This document shows, piece after piece, positions 37,778-47,124 of a stretch of DNA of 61,999 nucleotides. The DNA comes from an uncultured Pseudomonadota bacterium (lineage in GTDB: Bacteria; Pseudomonadota; Gammaproteobacteria; Burkholderiales; SG8-39): assembly GCA_903829815.1 (NCBI GenBank), contig CAIKRR010000087.1, positions 1 to 61,999 of the forward strand, in the 5' to 3' direction. Made by a program: the position numbers and the translations under genes. Below the pieces are notes generated by a model, which saw only the letters and a program-made list of their open reading frames with translations, did not search any database and was not told the origin of the DNA. Within the stretch, counting starts at the first letter, position 1. The number at the start of each line of letters is the position of its first letter.

Positions 37778-40498
37778 ATGAAAGTCTCCCTGCTCAGGGC
37801 AGCACCGAATGGTAACAGCCCACTTGCGCAGGCTCGGCCAGGCGCAAAGGCCACTGCGCTCACGCAGAGGCTGGCATCTCCCGGCCCCGGCTCCAAGGAC
37901 GCCCACAAACGACGAAGCACCCCACCCAACCCGATCTCGGCCGCGCTGTTTGCTGCCTCACGCATTCCACCTGAGGCGGTCTACGGCTTGCTGTCATCGA
38001 CACCCTCAGGCCTGTCGGATGAAGAGGCCGAACGTCGGCTATCGCGCGACGGACTCAATCAGATAGCGGCTGAAAAAGCCCCTTCGCTGATCGTGGAACT
38101 GCTCGGTCGTGCCCTGAATCCCTTGAACTTTCTGCTCGCCGTCCTGGCTTTCGCCTCGTGGTTTCTGGGCGACAGACGCGCCGCGGTGGTGATCATTGTC
38201 ATGGTGGTGATGTCGGTAACCCTCGCCTTCGTGCAGGAACACCGCTCGAATCAGGCAGCCGCACGGCTGCGTTCCATGGTGAAGACCATGACAAGCGTTC
38301 GCCGCAATGGCCGCCCTGCGACCAACGTGCCGCTCGAGAGGCTGGTTGCCGGCGATGTGGTGATGCTGAGCGCCGGCGACATGATTCCAGCCGATGTGCG
38401 CCTGGTCGAGAGCAAGGACTTCTTTGTGAATCAGGCGGCACTGACCGGCGAGTCGATGCCACTGGAGAAGTTCTGCCACGGCCTCGATGATGCTGCCTCG
38501 CAGGACAGTCCGTTTGCAATGGGCAACTTGAGTTTCATGGGCAGCAATGTGGTGAGCGGCTACGCCACTGCGGTCGTCATCCACTGCGGCGAGCGCACAT
38601 CGTTTGGTCAACTGGCGCAGTCCCTCGCGGTACGGCGCCCGACCAGTGCATTCGACCGGGGTATCCAGCGATACACCTGGCTCATGGTTCGCGTCATGGC
38701 CGTGATGGTGCCAGCCGTATTCGTGATCAATCTGCTCACCAAGGGCAACTGGCTCGAGTCGGTGCTTTTTGCGGTGGCGGTGGCCGTGGGTCTCACACCA
38801 GAAATGCTGCCCATGATCGTGACCGTAAACCTCGCGAAAGGCGCGTTGGAGATGGCACGTCGGCGGGTCATCGTGAAACGACTCGAATCGATCCAGAACT
38901 TCGGCGCCATGGACGTACTGTGTACCGACAAGACCGGCACCCTCACCCAGGATCGCATCATCCTCAAGCGCCATCTCGATCTGCGCGGTGCGGAATCCGA
39001 CCGTGTCCTGGAATATGCCTTTCTCAACAGCCACCATCAGTCAGGACTGCGCAATCTGCTCGATCTGGCGGTGCTTCACCATGTGGAACTGCACCCGCTC
39101 TACGGCGAGGGCAGCCATTACCGCAAGGTCGACGAGATTCCGTTTGACTTCGATCGCCGCCGACTCTCGGTCGTGGTGGCCGCCGGTGACGGACCGCACC
39201 TGCTCATCTGCAAGGGTGCCGTCGAAGAAGTACTTGAGGCCTGCACCACCTGCGAGCTCGATGGCGTGGTGTCACCGCTTGATCTGACCCATCTGGCAAA
39301 GGCGCGCAACGAAACCGAGGCGCTGAACGCCGACGGCTTCAGGGTGGTGGCAGTTGCCTCGCGCACCTTCGCCCACGCTCAGGCCAGCTACTCTCGGGAG
39401 GATGAACGTGCGCTCACCTTGCTCGGGTACATCGCCTTTCTCGACCCGCCCAAGGAGAGTGCAGCACCGGCAATCACGGCACTTCATGCCAGTGGCATCA
39501 CCGTGAAGATCCTCACGGGTGACAATGACATCGTCACTCGCAAGATCTGCAATGAGGTCGGTATCGATGCGGGACGCATCGTGCTCGGACCCGAACTGGC
39601 CGAACTCGATCGGCTCGAAGTATCGGCACTGGTCGAAACCGCCAACGTCTTCGCGCGCCTGACGCCGGCGCAAAAGGCGCAGGTGGTCGAGGCCCTGCGT
39701 CACAACGGCCATGTGGTGGGATTCATGGGCGATGGCATCAACGACAGCCCGGCACTGAAGGCAGCAGATGTCGGCATCTCGGTCGATACCGCTGTCGACA
39801 TCGCGCGCGAATCAGCCGACATCATCCTGCTCGAGAAGAGCCTGACGATACTGCAGGAAGGTGTCGTCGAAGGTCGCAAGGTATTCGGCAACATCATCAA
39901 GTACATCCGGATGGGTGCCAGTTCCAGCTTCGGCAACATGCTCAGCGTTCTGGGCGCAAGCGCCTTCCTGCCCTTCCTGCCGATGGCCCCGATCCAGGTC
40001 GTAACCAACAATCTGCTCTACGACTTGTCGCAGACAGCCATACCCACCGACCGGGTCGATGCCGAATACCTCGAGCGTCCGCGCCACTGGGACATCTCGG
40101 GCTTGTTCAAATTCATGATCGTCGTCGGCCCGGTGAGCTCGCTCTTCGACTACGCCACCTTCTTCACGCTGATCTGGTTCTTCGACGGTATGAACAATGC
40201 CCCACTCTTCCAGACCGGCTGGTTCGTCGAATCGATACTCACCCAGACCCTCATCATCCACGTGATCCGCACCGCTCGAATCCCGTTTTTCGAAAGCGTG
40301 GCCAGCATGCCACTGCTGTTAGCCACCTTCCTCGTCTGTCTGACTGCCATTGCACTACCGTACACGAGTGCAGGCGAAGCGCTGGGCTTCGTGCCGCTGC
40401 CCGCCCTCTGGTGGCCCTGGATGGCTGCCTTCGTGGTCGGCTACGGCATTCTGGCGCACCTGATGAAGAGCTTCTTCGTGCGCCGGTGGGGGATCTAG
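37778..40498 (+). CDS. mgtA: Magnesium-translocating P-type ATPase (MgtA/MgtB type)
   Basis: A 906-residue P-type ATPase of the P3B Mg2+ importer class (E. coli MgtA is 898 aa). Seen: AGDVVMLSAGDMIPADVRL and LTGES (actuator), PEMLPMIVTVNLAKGA (a PEMLPM membrane motif typical of MgtA/B), the phosphorylation motif CTDKTGTLTQ with Asp384, KILTGDNDIVT, VGFMGDGINDSPALK, and NNLLYDLSQTAIPTDRVD. The first about 60 residues are poorly conserved. The ATG at 37778 is used; the open frame runs far upstream but without similarity. I see no Mg2+-sensing leader: the spacer is only 63 bp. Confidence 0.94.
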   Translation: MKVSLLRAAPNGNSPLAQARPGAKATALTQRLASPGPGSKDAHKRRSTPPNPISAALFAASRIPPEAVYGLLSSTPSGLSDEEAERRLSRDGLNQIAAEKAPSLIVELLGRALNPLNFLLAVLAFASWFLGDRRAAVVIIVMVVMSVTLAFVQEHRSNQAAARLRSMVKTMTSVRRNGRPATNVPLERLVAGDVVMLSAGDMIPADVRLVESKDFFVNQAALTGESMPLEKFCHGLDDAASQDSPFAMGNLSFMGSNVVSGYATAVVIHCGERTSFGQLAQSLAVRRPTSAFDRGIQRYTWLMVRVMAVMVPAVFVINLLTKGNWLESVLFAVAVAVGLTPEMLPMIVTVNLAKGALEMARRRVIVKRLESIQNFGAMDVLCTDKTGTLTQDRIILKRHLDLRGAESDRVLEYAFLNSHHQSGLRNLLDLAVLHHVELHPLYGEGSHYRKVDEIPFDFDRRRLSVVVAAGDGPHLLICKGAVEEVLEACTTCELDGVVSPLDLTHLAKARNETEALNADGFRVVAVASRTFAHAQASYSREDERALTLLGYIAFLDPPKESAAPAITALHASGITVKILTGDNDIVTRKICNEVGIDAGRIVLGPELAELDRLEVSALVETANVFARLTPAQKAQVVEALRHNGHVVGFMGDGINDSPALKAADVGISVDTAVDIARESADIILLEKSLTILQEGVVEGRKVFGNIIKYIRMGASSSFGNMLSVLGASAFLPFLPMAPIQVVTNNLLYDLSQTAIPTDRVDAEYLERPRHWDISGLFKFMIVVGPVSSLFDYATFFTLIWFFDGMNNAPLFQTGWFVESILTQTLIIHVIRTARIPFFESVASMPLLLATFLVCLTAIALPYTSAGEALGFVPLPALWWPWMAAFVVGYGILAHLMKSFFVRRWGI

Positions 40499-40605
40499 AC
40501 GCTCAAGTGCCTCGGGATGAGACAATGCGGCCTCGCAGCAGGTACCCGGGCAGAGTGGTCCGGGCCTGTCCGGCGAACGGACGCAACCGAATCCAGATCT
40601 CTCCC

Positions 40606-41610
40606 ATGCCCCACTTCGACAGCACCAGCCATCGCTACTGCGTGGCGCCGATGATGGACCTCACCGACCGCCACTGCCGGCGCTTGCTCAGGCTCATCTC
40701 GCGCCACGCACGGCTATACACCGAAATGATCACGACCCAGGCACTGATGCGCGGTGACGCCCCGCGTCACCTGCGGCATGATCCGACCGAGCATCCGGTC
40801 GCCATCCAGCTCGGGGGCTCGGAGCCCGCCGATCTGGCCATCTGTGCCCGCATGGCAGCCGACGCAGGCTTTGACGAAGTAAACCTCAATGTCGGCTGTC
40901 CGAGCGACCGTGTACAGGCCGGGCGTTTCGGTGCCTGCCTCATGGCCGAACCCGAACGCGTGGCCGAGTCGGTCGCAGCAATGTGTGCTGCGGTCGATAT
41001 CCCGGTCACGGTCAAGACGCGTATCGGGATCGACCATGACGACTCGCCCGAGCGACTGCTGCGCGTTGTGGCCTTGTGTCGTGCGGCTGGGTGCCAGATC
41101 TTCATCGTGCACGCTCGCAACGCCTGGCTCGATGGCCTCTCACCCGCCGAGAACCGCGATATTCCCCCGCTGCGCTACGAGGTCGTGCATGCGCTGAAGC
41201 GCGACAATCCCGAGTTGCAGGTGATCATCAACGGTGGACTGTGCTCGCATGAAGCGCTCGAGACCCAGCTCGTGCATGTCGACGGCGTAATGGTGGGGCG
41301 TGAGGCTTATTACAACCCCATGTCGCTTGCCCGGATCGACAAGGCACTCTACGACAGCAGCGCAGCGGTGCCTCTGGCGCGCGACATCGTCCACCAATAC
41401 ATGGAGTATGTCGAAGAGGAACTGTCGGCAGGCACCCCCTTGCGGGCCATGACACAGCACCTGCTTGGACTCTATCAAGGGGTTCCAGGCGCGCGCCGGT
41501 GGCGACGCACGTTGAGTGAAGAGGGACGCCTCGAAGACGCAGGTATCGAGGTAATCGAAAGGGCGCTGGCGACTGTCGAAGAGTCGGACAGCACCACACA
41601 GCTTGCCTGA
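40606..41610 (+). CDS. dusA: tRNA-dihydrouridine(20/20a) synthase DusA
   Basis: A 334-residue FMN enzyme that reduces U20/U20a in the tRNA D-loop. Characteristic segments are YCVAPMMDLTDRHCRR, VAIQLGGSEPADL, NLNVGCPSDRVQAGRFGACLM with catalytic Cys98, VTVKTRIGID and IINGGL. The C-terminal HLLGLYQGVPGARRWRR is typical of DusA rather than DusB or DusC. The ATG at 40606 is preferred; the frame opens upstream inside the ATPase gene tail. The 107-bp spacer from the P-type ATPase holds nothing clear. Confidence 0.96.
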   Translation: MPHFDSTSHRYCVAPMMDLTDRHCRRLLRLISRHARLYTEMITTQALMRGDAPRHLRHDPTEHPVAIQLGGSEPADLAICARMAADAGFDEVNLNVGCPSDRVQAGRFGACLMAEPERVAESVAAMCAAVDIPVTVKTRIGIDHDDSPERLLRVVALCRAAGCQIFIVHARNAWLDGLSPAENRDIPPLRYEVVHALKRDNPELQVIINGGLCSHEALETQLVHVDGVMVGREAYYNPMSLARIDKALYDSSAAVPLARDIVHQYMEYVEEELSAGTPLRAMTQHLLGLYQGVPGARRWRRTLSEEGRLEDAGIEVIERALATVEESDSTTQLA

Positions 41611-41703
41611 GGGCATCGCGAGATCATCGCGCACTCGTCCCCAGGTTCTGGTGAGGCTCTGAAAGGACCCTGACCCGCGTCGAACACGTCGATCCGGGCT
41701 GCC

Positions 41704-42819
41704 CTACCAGTGCGCCCCACGCGCCACCACAGGCCACACCGCCTCGACGACATTGCCCCGACAGGCCACGATGTGATCATGCAGATTGACCGTCGGATCG
41801 CAGTGGCCCGGAACCAGGCGCAGCCGATCACCCGGGACTGGCCTGGAAGTGCCTGCAGCCACCGCGATGACGCCATGTTCATCAGAGGCTTTTACGTACT
41901 CCAGGCCGGGTCGGTCAGCCACGAGTGGCAGCCCTGAATCGAAGGCAATGGCCTTGAGGCCTGCATCGACCACCACGCGATCGGCTGCAGTCGCGCTCAT
42001 CACCCCAACCAGCACATGCAGGCTCTGCCGGAACTGCGGCATGCCCGACCAGTCATTGCGCGCGTAATCGGCATCCATGAAGATGTAGGAACCGGGCTGC
42101 AACTCATTGTAGATACCACTGCGGGCATCCTGCAGGAAGGTGCCGGTGCCGCCACCGGTGATGGTCTCGCAGGCGATGCTGTACTGCGCGATGGCATCCC
42201 GACTGGCTGCCGCGTACGTGGCAGCCATGGCAGCCTGTGCCGCCCGGGCCGAAGCATCCCGAACATGCTGAGCCGCACCGTGATAGGCATGCAGACCCGC
42301 AAACCGCAGGTAGGGCGCATTCTTGACCGCACGCACCAGTTGCGCCGCGGCCGCTCCTGGCAGCACGCCGCAGCGCCGTGAGCCGACGTCAATCTCGACC
42401 AGCACGTCGATCACCACGCCAGCAGCATCGGCTGCCTGCGACAGATCAACCACGTTGACCGGGTCATCGACACACACCGAGATGCGGGCACGACGCGCGA
42501 GGTGTGCCAGACGACGCAACTTGGCAGCACCGACGATTTCATTGGTCACCGCCACATCGCGAATGCCGGCATCGACAAAGGCTTCTGCCTCGCTCACCTT
42601 CTGGCAACAGATGCCGATGGCACCAGCCGCTATCTGCCGGCGGGCGATCTCGGCGCACTTGTGGCTCTTCGCGTGCGGTCGGACACGAGCGCCAAGTCCC
42701 CTCACGGCATCGTGCAGTGAGCGCAGATTGGCCTCGAAGGCGTCCAGATCGAGCAGCAAGGCCGGTGTATCGACCTCGTCGACCGGCATCCCAGGCTGGG
42801 CAGGCGCGAGTGCTGACAT
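41704..42819 (-). CDS. DSD1-family PLP enzyme (D-threonine aldolase / D-serine dehydratase-like)
   Basis: A 371-residue fold type III PLP protein with an alanine-racemase-like barrel. Lys51 in VRPHAKSHKCAE is the Schiff-base lysine. The C-terminal domain has the metal pair His-Cys in VPGHCDPTVNLHD, typical of the metal-activated DSD1/D-threonine aldolase group. It would cleave or dehydrate a D-3-hydroxy amino acid. It is on the minus strand 18 bp after the third Bug receptor gene, so a link to uptake of its substrate is possible. Confidence 0.93.
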   Translation of the reverse strand: MSALAPAQPGMPVDEVDTPALLLDLDAFEANLRSLHDAVRGLGARVRPHAKSHKCAEIARRQIAAGAIGICCQKVSEAEAFVDAGIRDVAVTNEIVGAAKLRRLAHLARRARISVCVDDPVNVVDLSQAADAAGVVIDVLVEIDVGSRRCGVLPGAAAAQLVRAVKNAPYLRFAGLHAYHGAAQHVRDASARAAQAAMAATYAAASRDAIAQYSIACETITGGGTGTFLQDARSGIYNELQPGSYIFMDADYARNDWSGMPQFRQSLHVLVGVMSATAADRVVVDAGLKAIAFDSGLPLVADRPGLEYVKASDEHGVIAVAAGTSRPVPGDRLRLVPGHCDPTVNLHDHIVACRGNVVEAVWPVVARGAHW

Positions 42820-42837
42820 GGGTGGAGTTTACGACAA

Positions 42838-43809
42838 TCAGTCGTTGCGTACGCCAGCGCGCTCGGCGGCACGGGTATATCGACTGATTTCGGCACGCAC
42901 GAACTGGTCGAGTTCCTCTGGGGTGGAGCTCACGCAATCCGATCCCATCTCGCGCATCCGGGCACGGTACTGCGGCTCCTGGGCCAGACGCACAGCAGCA
43001 GCGTTGAGTCGCTCGATCACGGGTCGGGGCGTCCCTCCGGTGGCAAAGAGCGCGGTCCAGGAACTCACCACAAAGTCGCGCACGCCAACCTCGGCCATCG
43101 TGGGGAGCTCGGGTGCAATCGAGGAGCGGATCGCCGTGGTCACGGCCAGGGCCCGAACCTTGCCAGCCCGGGTGGGGGGCATCGCAGTCGGAATCGTCTC
43201 GAACATCATCGAGACCTGCCCGGAGAGCAGATCGGGCATTGCAGCGCCGCCGCCCTTGTAGGGCACGTGCGTGATGTCGATGCCGGCAGCGGCTTTGAAG
43301 AGTTCACCCGCCAGATGCGATGAAGAGCCGTTGCCCGCCGATGCGTAGGTGAGGGCCCCAGGCCGGGCGCGTGCCAGCGTGATCAGCTCGGGCACGCTGC
43401 CAGCGCCAACCGAAGGATGAACGATGAGCACATTGGACAGGGTATGCAGCATCGACACGGGCGCGAAGTCGCGCACAGGATCGTAGGGCAGCTTTCGCAT
43501 CACCGCCGGGTTGATGCCGTTGGTACCGATGGTGCCAAAGAGCAGCGTATACCCATCGGCGGCCTGGCGCGCGACAAACTCGAGCGCAATGCTGCCCCCG
43601 GCACCGGGCCGGTTCTCGACCACCAGGGTCTGTCCGAGATCGTCCGAGAGCGAGCGTGCCACCGTGCGGGCCATCACGTCGGAAGACCCCCCTGCAGCAA
43701 ACGGGACGACCAGCCGCAGGGGCTTGACCGGCCAGGCCTGCCCTTGCGCAAGCGCGGCCGCCGGGAGCAGCACGAGCGAGGCTACAAGAACCGTGACAAG
43801 GCCAGACAT
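42838..43809 (-). CDS. Bug/TctC-type tripartite tricarboxylate transporter receptor (3)
   Basis: A 323-residue Bug receptor: signal peptide MSGLVTVLVASLVLLPAAALAQ, then WPVKPLRLVVPFAAGGSSDVM, NRPGAGGS and DGYTLLFG. I chose the ATG at 43809 because the signal peptide starts right there. The open frame continues upstream through a 15-bp tandem repeat (LVRHG units) that would spoil the signal peptide. No TctA or TctB is nearby. It may feed a substrate to the downstream DSD1 enzyme. The ribosome binding site is weak. Confidence 0.92.
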   Translation of the reverse strand: MSGLVTVLVASLVLLPAAALAQGQAWPVKPLRLVVPFAAGGSSDVMARTVARSLSDDLGQTLVVENRPGAGGSIALEFVARQAADGYTLLFGTIGTNGINPAVMRKLPYDPVRDFAPVSMLHTLSNVLIVHPSVGAGSVPELITLARARPGALTYASAGNGSSSHLAGELFKAAAGIDITHVPYKGGGAAMPDLLSGQVSMMFETIPTAMPPTRAGKVRALAVTTAIRSSIAPELPTMAEVGVRDFVVSSWTALFATGGTPRPVIERLNAAAVRLAQEPQYRARMREMGSDCVSSTPEELDQFVRAEISRYTRAAERAGVRND

Positions 43810-43811
43810 TT

Positions 43812-43856
43812 GCCTGACCAAGCCATGCCTGACCAAGCCATGCCTGACCAAGGCAT
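43812..43856. repeat. Three tandem 15-bp repeats at the Bug-3 5' leader
   Basis: GCCTGACCAAGCCAT occurs at 43812-43826 and 43827-43841, and with one change (GCCTGACCAAGGCAT) at 43842-43856. On the minus strand each unit carries an ATG in a different frame from the Bug gene. The array starts 2 bp before the Bug-3 start codon. Confidence 0.95.
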
Positions 43857-44020
43857 GAGGCGGCCCCCAACTACCCCGGCATACCCGCTGCATCGTGCGT
43901 GGTTGATCCATCGAACCTGCTCCAGAAGGGCCTCAGCAGGCTACATTCTAGTGGCATGCCGATCGCTCGCAACCCCTGACCGACTGCACCGTGCCATCAT
44001 CGTCTGGCACTTCCGGTTCC

Positions 44021-44060
44021 CGGCGACAATCGGTGACAATCAGGGACAATCGGCGACGAT
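44021..44060. repeat. Four tandem 10-bp repeats upstream of the APC permease
   Basis: CGGCGACAAT, CGGTGACAAT, CAGGGACAAT and CGGCGACGAT follow each other without gaps. The period of 10 bp is close to one helical turn, so a repeated site would lie on one face of the DNA. It is a candidate cooperative regulator site. Confidence 0.9.
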
Positions 44061-44115
44061 ACACTCAGGGTTCGCCACGGCGCGCCCGCCCCCCTTTGGC
44101 CCGACGGAGCCCACC

Positions 44116-45498
44116 TTGAATTCGACCATGCCGCCTCGTCCGACAGAGCCTGCCGCGCCGGCGCGTCGCATCGGCACACTCGATGCCATTGCCATCATTG
44201 TCGGCCTCATCATCGGCTCGGGCATCTTCAAGCTGCCACAACTGGTGGCGATGAACAGCGCCTCGGAGAGCGTGTTCTATGGCATCTGGATTGCCGGGGG
44301 GGTGATCTCTCTGATGGGCGCGCTGTGCTACGCCGAACTCTCCACCAGCTACCCGCACGCAGGTGGTGACTACCACTTTCTCAATCGGGCCTTCGGGCCT
44401 CACCTGTCCTTCCTCTTCGCCTGGTCGCGTCTTGCGGTAGTCACCTCCGGCCCGATCGCCATCCTCGGCTTTGTCTTTGGCGACTACGCATCGAACCTGG
44501 TGCCCCTGGGCGCTCACTCGAGTGCCGTCTACGCAGCGATCGCCGCTCTGGGCTTCACCACCATCAACCTGATCGGCATTCGCGAAACCAAGGGTGTCCA
44601 GAACGTGCTCACGGTCATGGAGGTTGGCGGGGTGATCGCAATCATCGTCACCGGCCTGTTCTTCTCGGGCGCCACCCCTGCCGGCACCGTGCAGGCAGCG
44701 CCTGCTGTCAGCGCAGTGCCGTGGAGTGCGGCCCCCCTGGCCATGCTCTTCGTGCTCTTCACCTTTGGTGGCTGGAACGACGGCGCCTACATCTCCGCCG
44801 AGGTACGAGACCCGCGCGGCATGGTGCGCGCGCTGGTGGCCAGCCTTGCGATCGTCACGCTGCTCTATCTGCTGGTGAACTACGCCTATGTCCGCACACT
44901 GGGCCTGGCGGGCGTCGCGAGCAGCGAAACCGTGGCGGCCGACGTGCTGCAGAAGGCCTTCGGCCAGGCCGGGTCGGTCTTCATCAGCATCGCGGTTGCG
45001 ATCTCGGCACTGACCTCGATCAATTCGACGATCATCGTTGGCGCTCGCTCCAACTATGCGCTCGGGCGCGACTGGCACGCCCTGCGCTGGCTGGGCCAAT
45101 GGGACACCCGGCGTGACACACCACGCAATGCGCTGCTGCTGCAAGGTGCCATCGCACTGCTGCTCATCGTCGGCAGCGAGCTCACGGGACACGGGTTCCA
45201 GTCGCTCATCGACTACACGCTGCCGGTCTTCTGGTTCTTCGTGATGATGGTAGGCGTGGGCCTGTTCGTGCTGCGACGGCGCGATGCCGGGCGCACTCGC
45301 GCCTTCAGTGTTCCCCTCTACCCGCTCACGCCCCTCGTCTTCATCGCCACCTGTGCCTTTCTCCTCTACTCAAGCCTGAGCTACGCCGGATCCGGGGCAT
45401 GGTTCGGGGTGGCTGTGGTGGCGGTGGGCGCCATCGTGATGCTGCTGAGCGGCACCCGGCGCGCAACAGCAAACGGTGTTCCGCCCGACGCACCCTGA
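44116..45498 (+). CDS. APC superfamily amino acid permease
   Basis: A 460-residue inner-membrane transporter with about 12 hydrophobic segments. The first helix carries the APC substrate loop IGSGIFKLPQ, followed by GALCYAELSTSYPHAGGDYHFLNRAFG, typical of the family (LAT/YbeC-like group). It probably exchanges or imports an amino acid with protons. The TTG at 44116 has GGAG 6 nt upstream; an ATG at 44128 would give 456 residues and is possible. It follows the repeat-bearing spacer; a pirin gene follows 40 bp downstream. Confidence 0.92.
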   Translation: MNSTMPPRPTEPAAPARRIGTLDAIAIIVGLIIGSGIFKLPQLVAMNSASESVFYGIWIAGGVISLMGALCYAELSTSYPHAGGDYHFLNRAFGPHLSFLFAWSRLAVVTSGPIAILGFVFGDYASNLVPLGAHSSAVYAAIAALGFTTINLIGIRETKGVQNVLTVMEVGGVIAIIVTGLFFSGATPAGTVQAAPAVSAVPWSAAPLAMLFVLFTFGGWNDGAYISAEVRDPRGMVRALVASLAIVTLLYLLVNYAYVRTLGLAGVASSETVAADVLQKAFGQAGSVFISIAVAISALTSINSTIIVGARSNYALGRDWHALRWLGQWDTRRDTPRNALLLQGAIALLLIVGSELTGHGFQSLIDYTLPVFWFFVMMVGVGLFVLRRRDAGRTRAFSVPLYPLTPLVFIATCAFLLYSSLSYAGSGAWFGVAVVAVGAIVMLLSGTRRATANGVPPDAP

Positions 45499-45538
45499 TG
45501 GGTTTCATTCACCCCGGTCAGATTCAAGGAAGCATCCA

Positions 45539-46240
45539 ATGCTGAAAATCCGACGATCTCAGGAACGCGGCCATGCCGACCACGGCTGGCTGCGCAGCTT
45601 TCATTCATTTTCCTTTGCCGGTTACCACGACCCGGACCACATGGGCTGGGGCAATCTGCGCGTCATCAACGAAGACCGCATTGCACCGGGCATGGGCTTC
45701 GGGCGACACGGCCATCGCGACATGGAAATCATCAGCTACGTATTGTCTGGCGAACTGGCCCACCAGGACAGCATGGGCAACGTGAAGGGTATTCCGCCGG
45801 GCGATGTGCAACGCATGAGCGCAGGCACTGGCGTGATGCACAGCGAGTTCAACCACGCTGATGGTCAGCTCACCCACTTCCTGCAGATCTGGATCGAGCC
45901 TGACGAGATGGGCGTGGCGCCCGGCTACGAGCAGAAGACGATCGCGACCACCGACAAGCGCGGCAAACTGCGCCTGGTGGCCTCGCGAGACGGCGCACAA
46001 GGCTCGGTGTCGATGCATGCCGATGCGGCTGTGCACGCCGGACTCTTCGATGGCGACGAATCAGCCAGCCTCGCGCTTGACCCCAGGCGCAAGGGCTATG
46101 TGCATCTGGTGCGTGGCCAACTCGAGGTGAACGGTATCGCCCTGGTTGGTGGCGATGCGCTGCTCGTGTCGGGAGAAACGCAGCTCACGCTCGACCATGG
46201 TGTCGATGCCGAGGTGCTGGTGTTCGACCTCGCCGCCTGA
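45539..46240 (+). CDS. Pirin family bicupin protein (YhaK/YhhW-like)
   Basis: A 233-residue bicupin. The N-terminus IRRSQERGHADHGWLRSFHSFSFAGYHDP is diagnostic of pirins such as YhhW, which acts as a quercetin 2,3-dioxygenase. Metal ligands are probably His and His in FGRHGHRDMEII, with another His in GVMHSEFNH. The ATG at 45539 has AAGGA 8 nt upstream. Same strand as the permease, 40 bp away, perhaps one transcript. Confidence 0.94.
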   Translation: MLKIRRSQERGHADHGWLRSFHSFSFAGYHDPDHMGWGNLRVINEDRIAPGMGFGRHGHRDMEIISYVLSGELAHQDSMGNVKGIPPGDVQRMSAGTGVMHSEFNHADGQLTHFLQIWIEPDEMGVAPGYEQKTIATTDKRGKLRLVASRDGAQGSVSMHADAAVHAGLFDGDESASLALDPRRKGYVHLVRGQLEVNGIALVGGDALLVSGETQLTLDHGVDAEVLVFDLAA

Positions 46241-46302
46241 ACCCGAGCCCGTCCGGCCCCTGGCGACCGGTCTGGTCAGACCGCAGACAGGCTCCGGGCG
46301 CA

Positions 46303-46326
46303 GGCTGCATCAACTCGGATGCAGCC
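46303..46326. terminator. Hairpin between convergent pirin and spermidine-synthase-like genes
   Basis: GGCTGCATC (46303-46311) pairs with GATGCAGCC (46318-46326) around a 6-nt loop. It lies in the 98-bp spacer of two convergent genes. There is no T tract, so termination is probable from position only. Confidence 0.4.
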
Positions 46327-46338
46327 GATCGGCGGGAC

Positions 46339-47124
46339 TCAGTCCGGTTTGCGTCTGAAACCGTCAGCAAGCGTCCAGGTATTGCGCCTGAGCAGGCTTC
46401 GGAGCATCGCTTCGAAGGGCAGACCCAGCAGCATCTCCAGACGATGCGCGCGGCGTTCCAGCGCGGGCAAACCCAAACGCAACCCACGGTCCATCAGGGC
46501 AAATACGATGACGTTGACACCGTTGGCGGCCGGCAGCACGGCCACTCGAGCGCCGAACACCTGCTCGAGACGCCGGGTGCAGCGTTCACGTTCAGGATCA
46601 TCGGCCATGAAGTTCTGGATGAAGATGCCACCTGCACGCAGCGCCTGGCGACATGCCGTGTAGAAAGTCTCGCTCGCGAGCGCGCGTACCGATCGTCCAT
46701 CGTCAAACGCGTCGAGCAGCAAGGCGTCGCAACTGCCCGGGTGCGCTGGCACATACTGCGCGCCATCGGCAATCACGACCTCGAGGCGGGCGTCGTTCTC
46801 GGGCAGGCCGAACCAGGCCCGTGCAGCCGCCAGCACGCGCGGATTGATCTCGACGGCGGTCACCCGGGTACGCGGCCGCGCATGGCGCACGAATCGTGGA
46901 ATCGATCCGCCGCCCAGGCCAATCACGAGCAGATCGGAGGGTTCGCGCACGAGCAGCAGATACGCCATGGCCGCCCGCGTGTAATGCAGTTCGAGCGACT
47001 CGGGGTTGGACAGGCGCAGTGCGCTCTGGATGGCATCTCCCCCCAGATGCAGGTAACGCACGCCACGCGACTCGCTGATCTCGACACTGGCGAGGCGACT
47101 CTCGACCCAGCGGCGCAGTCCCAT
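46339..47124 (-). CDS. Spermidine synthase-like SAM-fold protein
   Basis: A 261-residue Rossmann protein of the polyamine aminopropyltransferase/methyltransferase type. The SAM or dcSAM loop is LLVIGLGGGSIPRF (66-78), with acidic Glu92 in TAVEINPRV and DALLLDAFDD. The catalytic Asp region of true spermidine synthases (DLTDP) is replaced by DAFDD, so it may use another acceptor. The C-terminus is basic. The ATG at 47124 overlaps the stop of the molybdopterin oxidoreductase gene by 1 bp (TGATG), so the two are translated together. Confidence 0.88.
   Translation of the reverse strand: MGLRRWVESRLASVEISESRGVRYLHLGGDAIQSALRLSNPESLELHYTRAAMAYLLLVREPSDLLVIGLGGGSIPRFVRHARPRTRVTAVEINPRVLAAARAWFGLPENDARLEVVIADGAQYVPAHPGSCDALLLDAFDDGRSVRALASETFYTACRQALRAGGIFIQNFMADDPERERCTRRLEQVFGARVAVLPAANGVNVIVFALMDRGLRLGLPALERRAHRLEMLLGLPFEAMLRSLLRRNTWTLADGFRRKPD

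Larger units (their letters stand above)
43810..44115. other. Divergent intergenic region with two tandem repeat types
   Basis: This 306-bp spacer separates the third Bug gene (minus) from the APC permease gene (plus). It contains three 15-bp repeats next to the Bug start and four 10-bp repeats about 56-95 bp before the permease start. I see no obvious gene in it; the open frames that cross it are extensions of the two neighbours. Confidence 0.8.
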
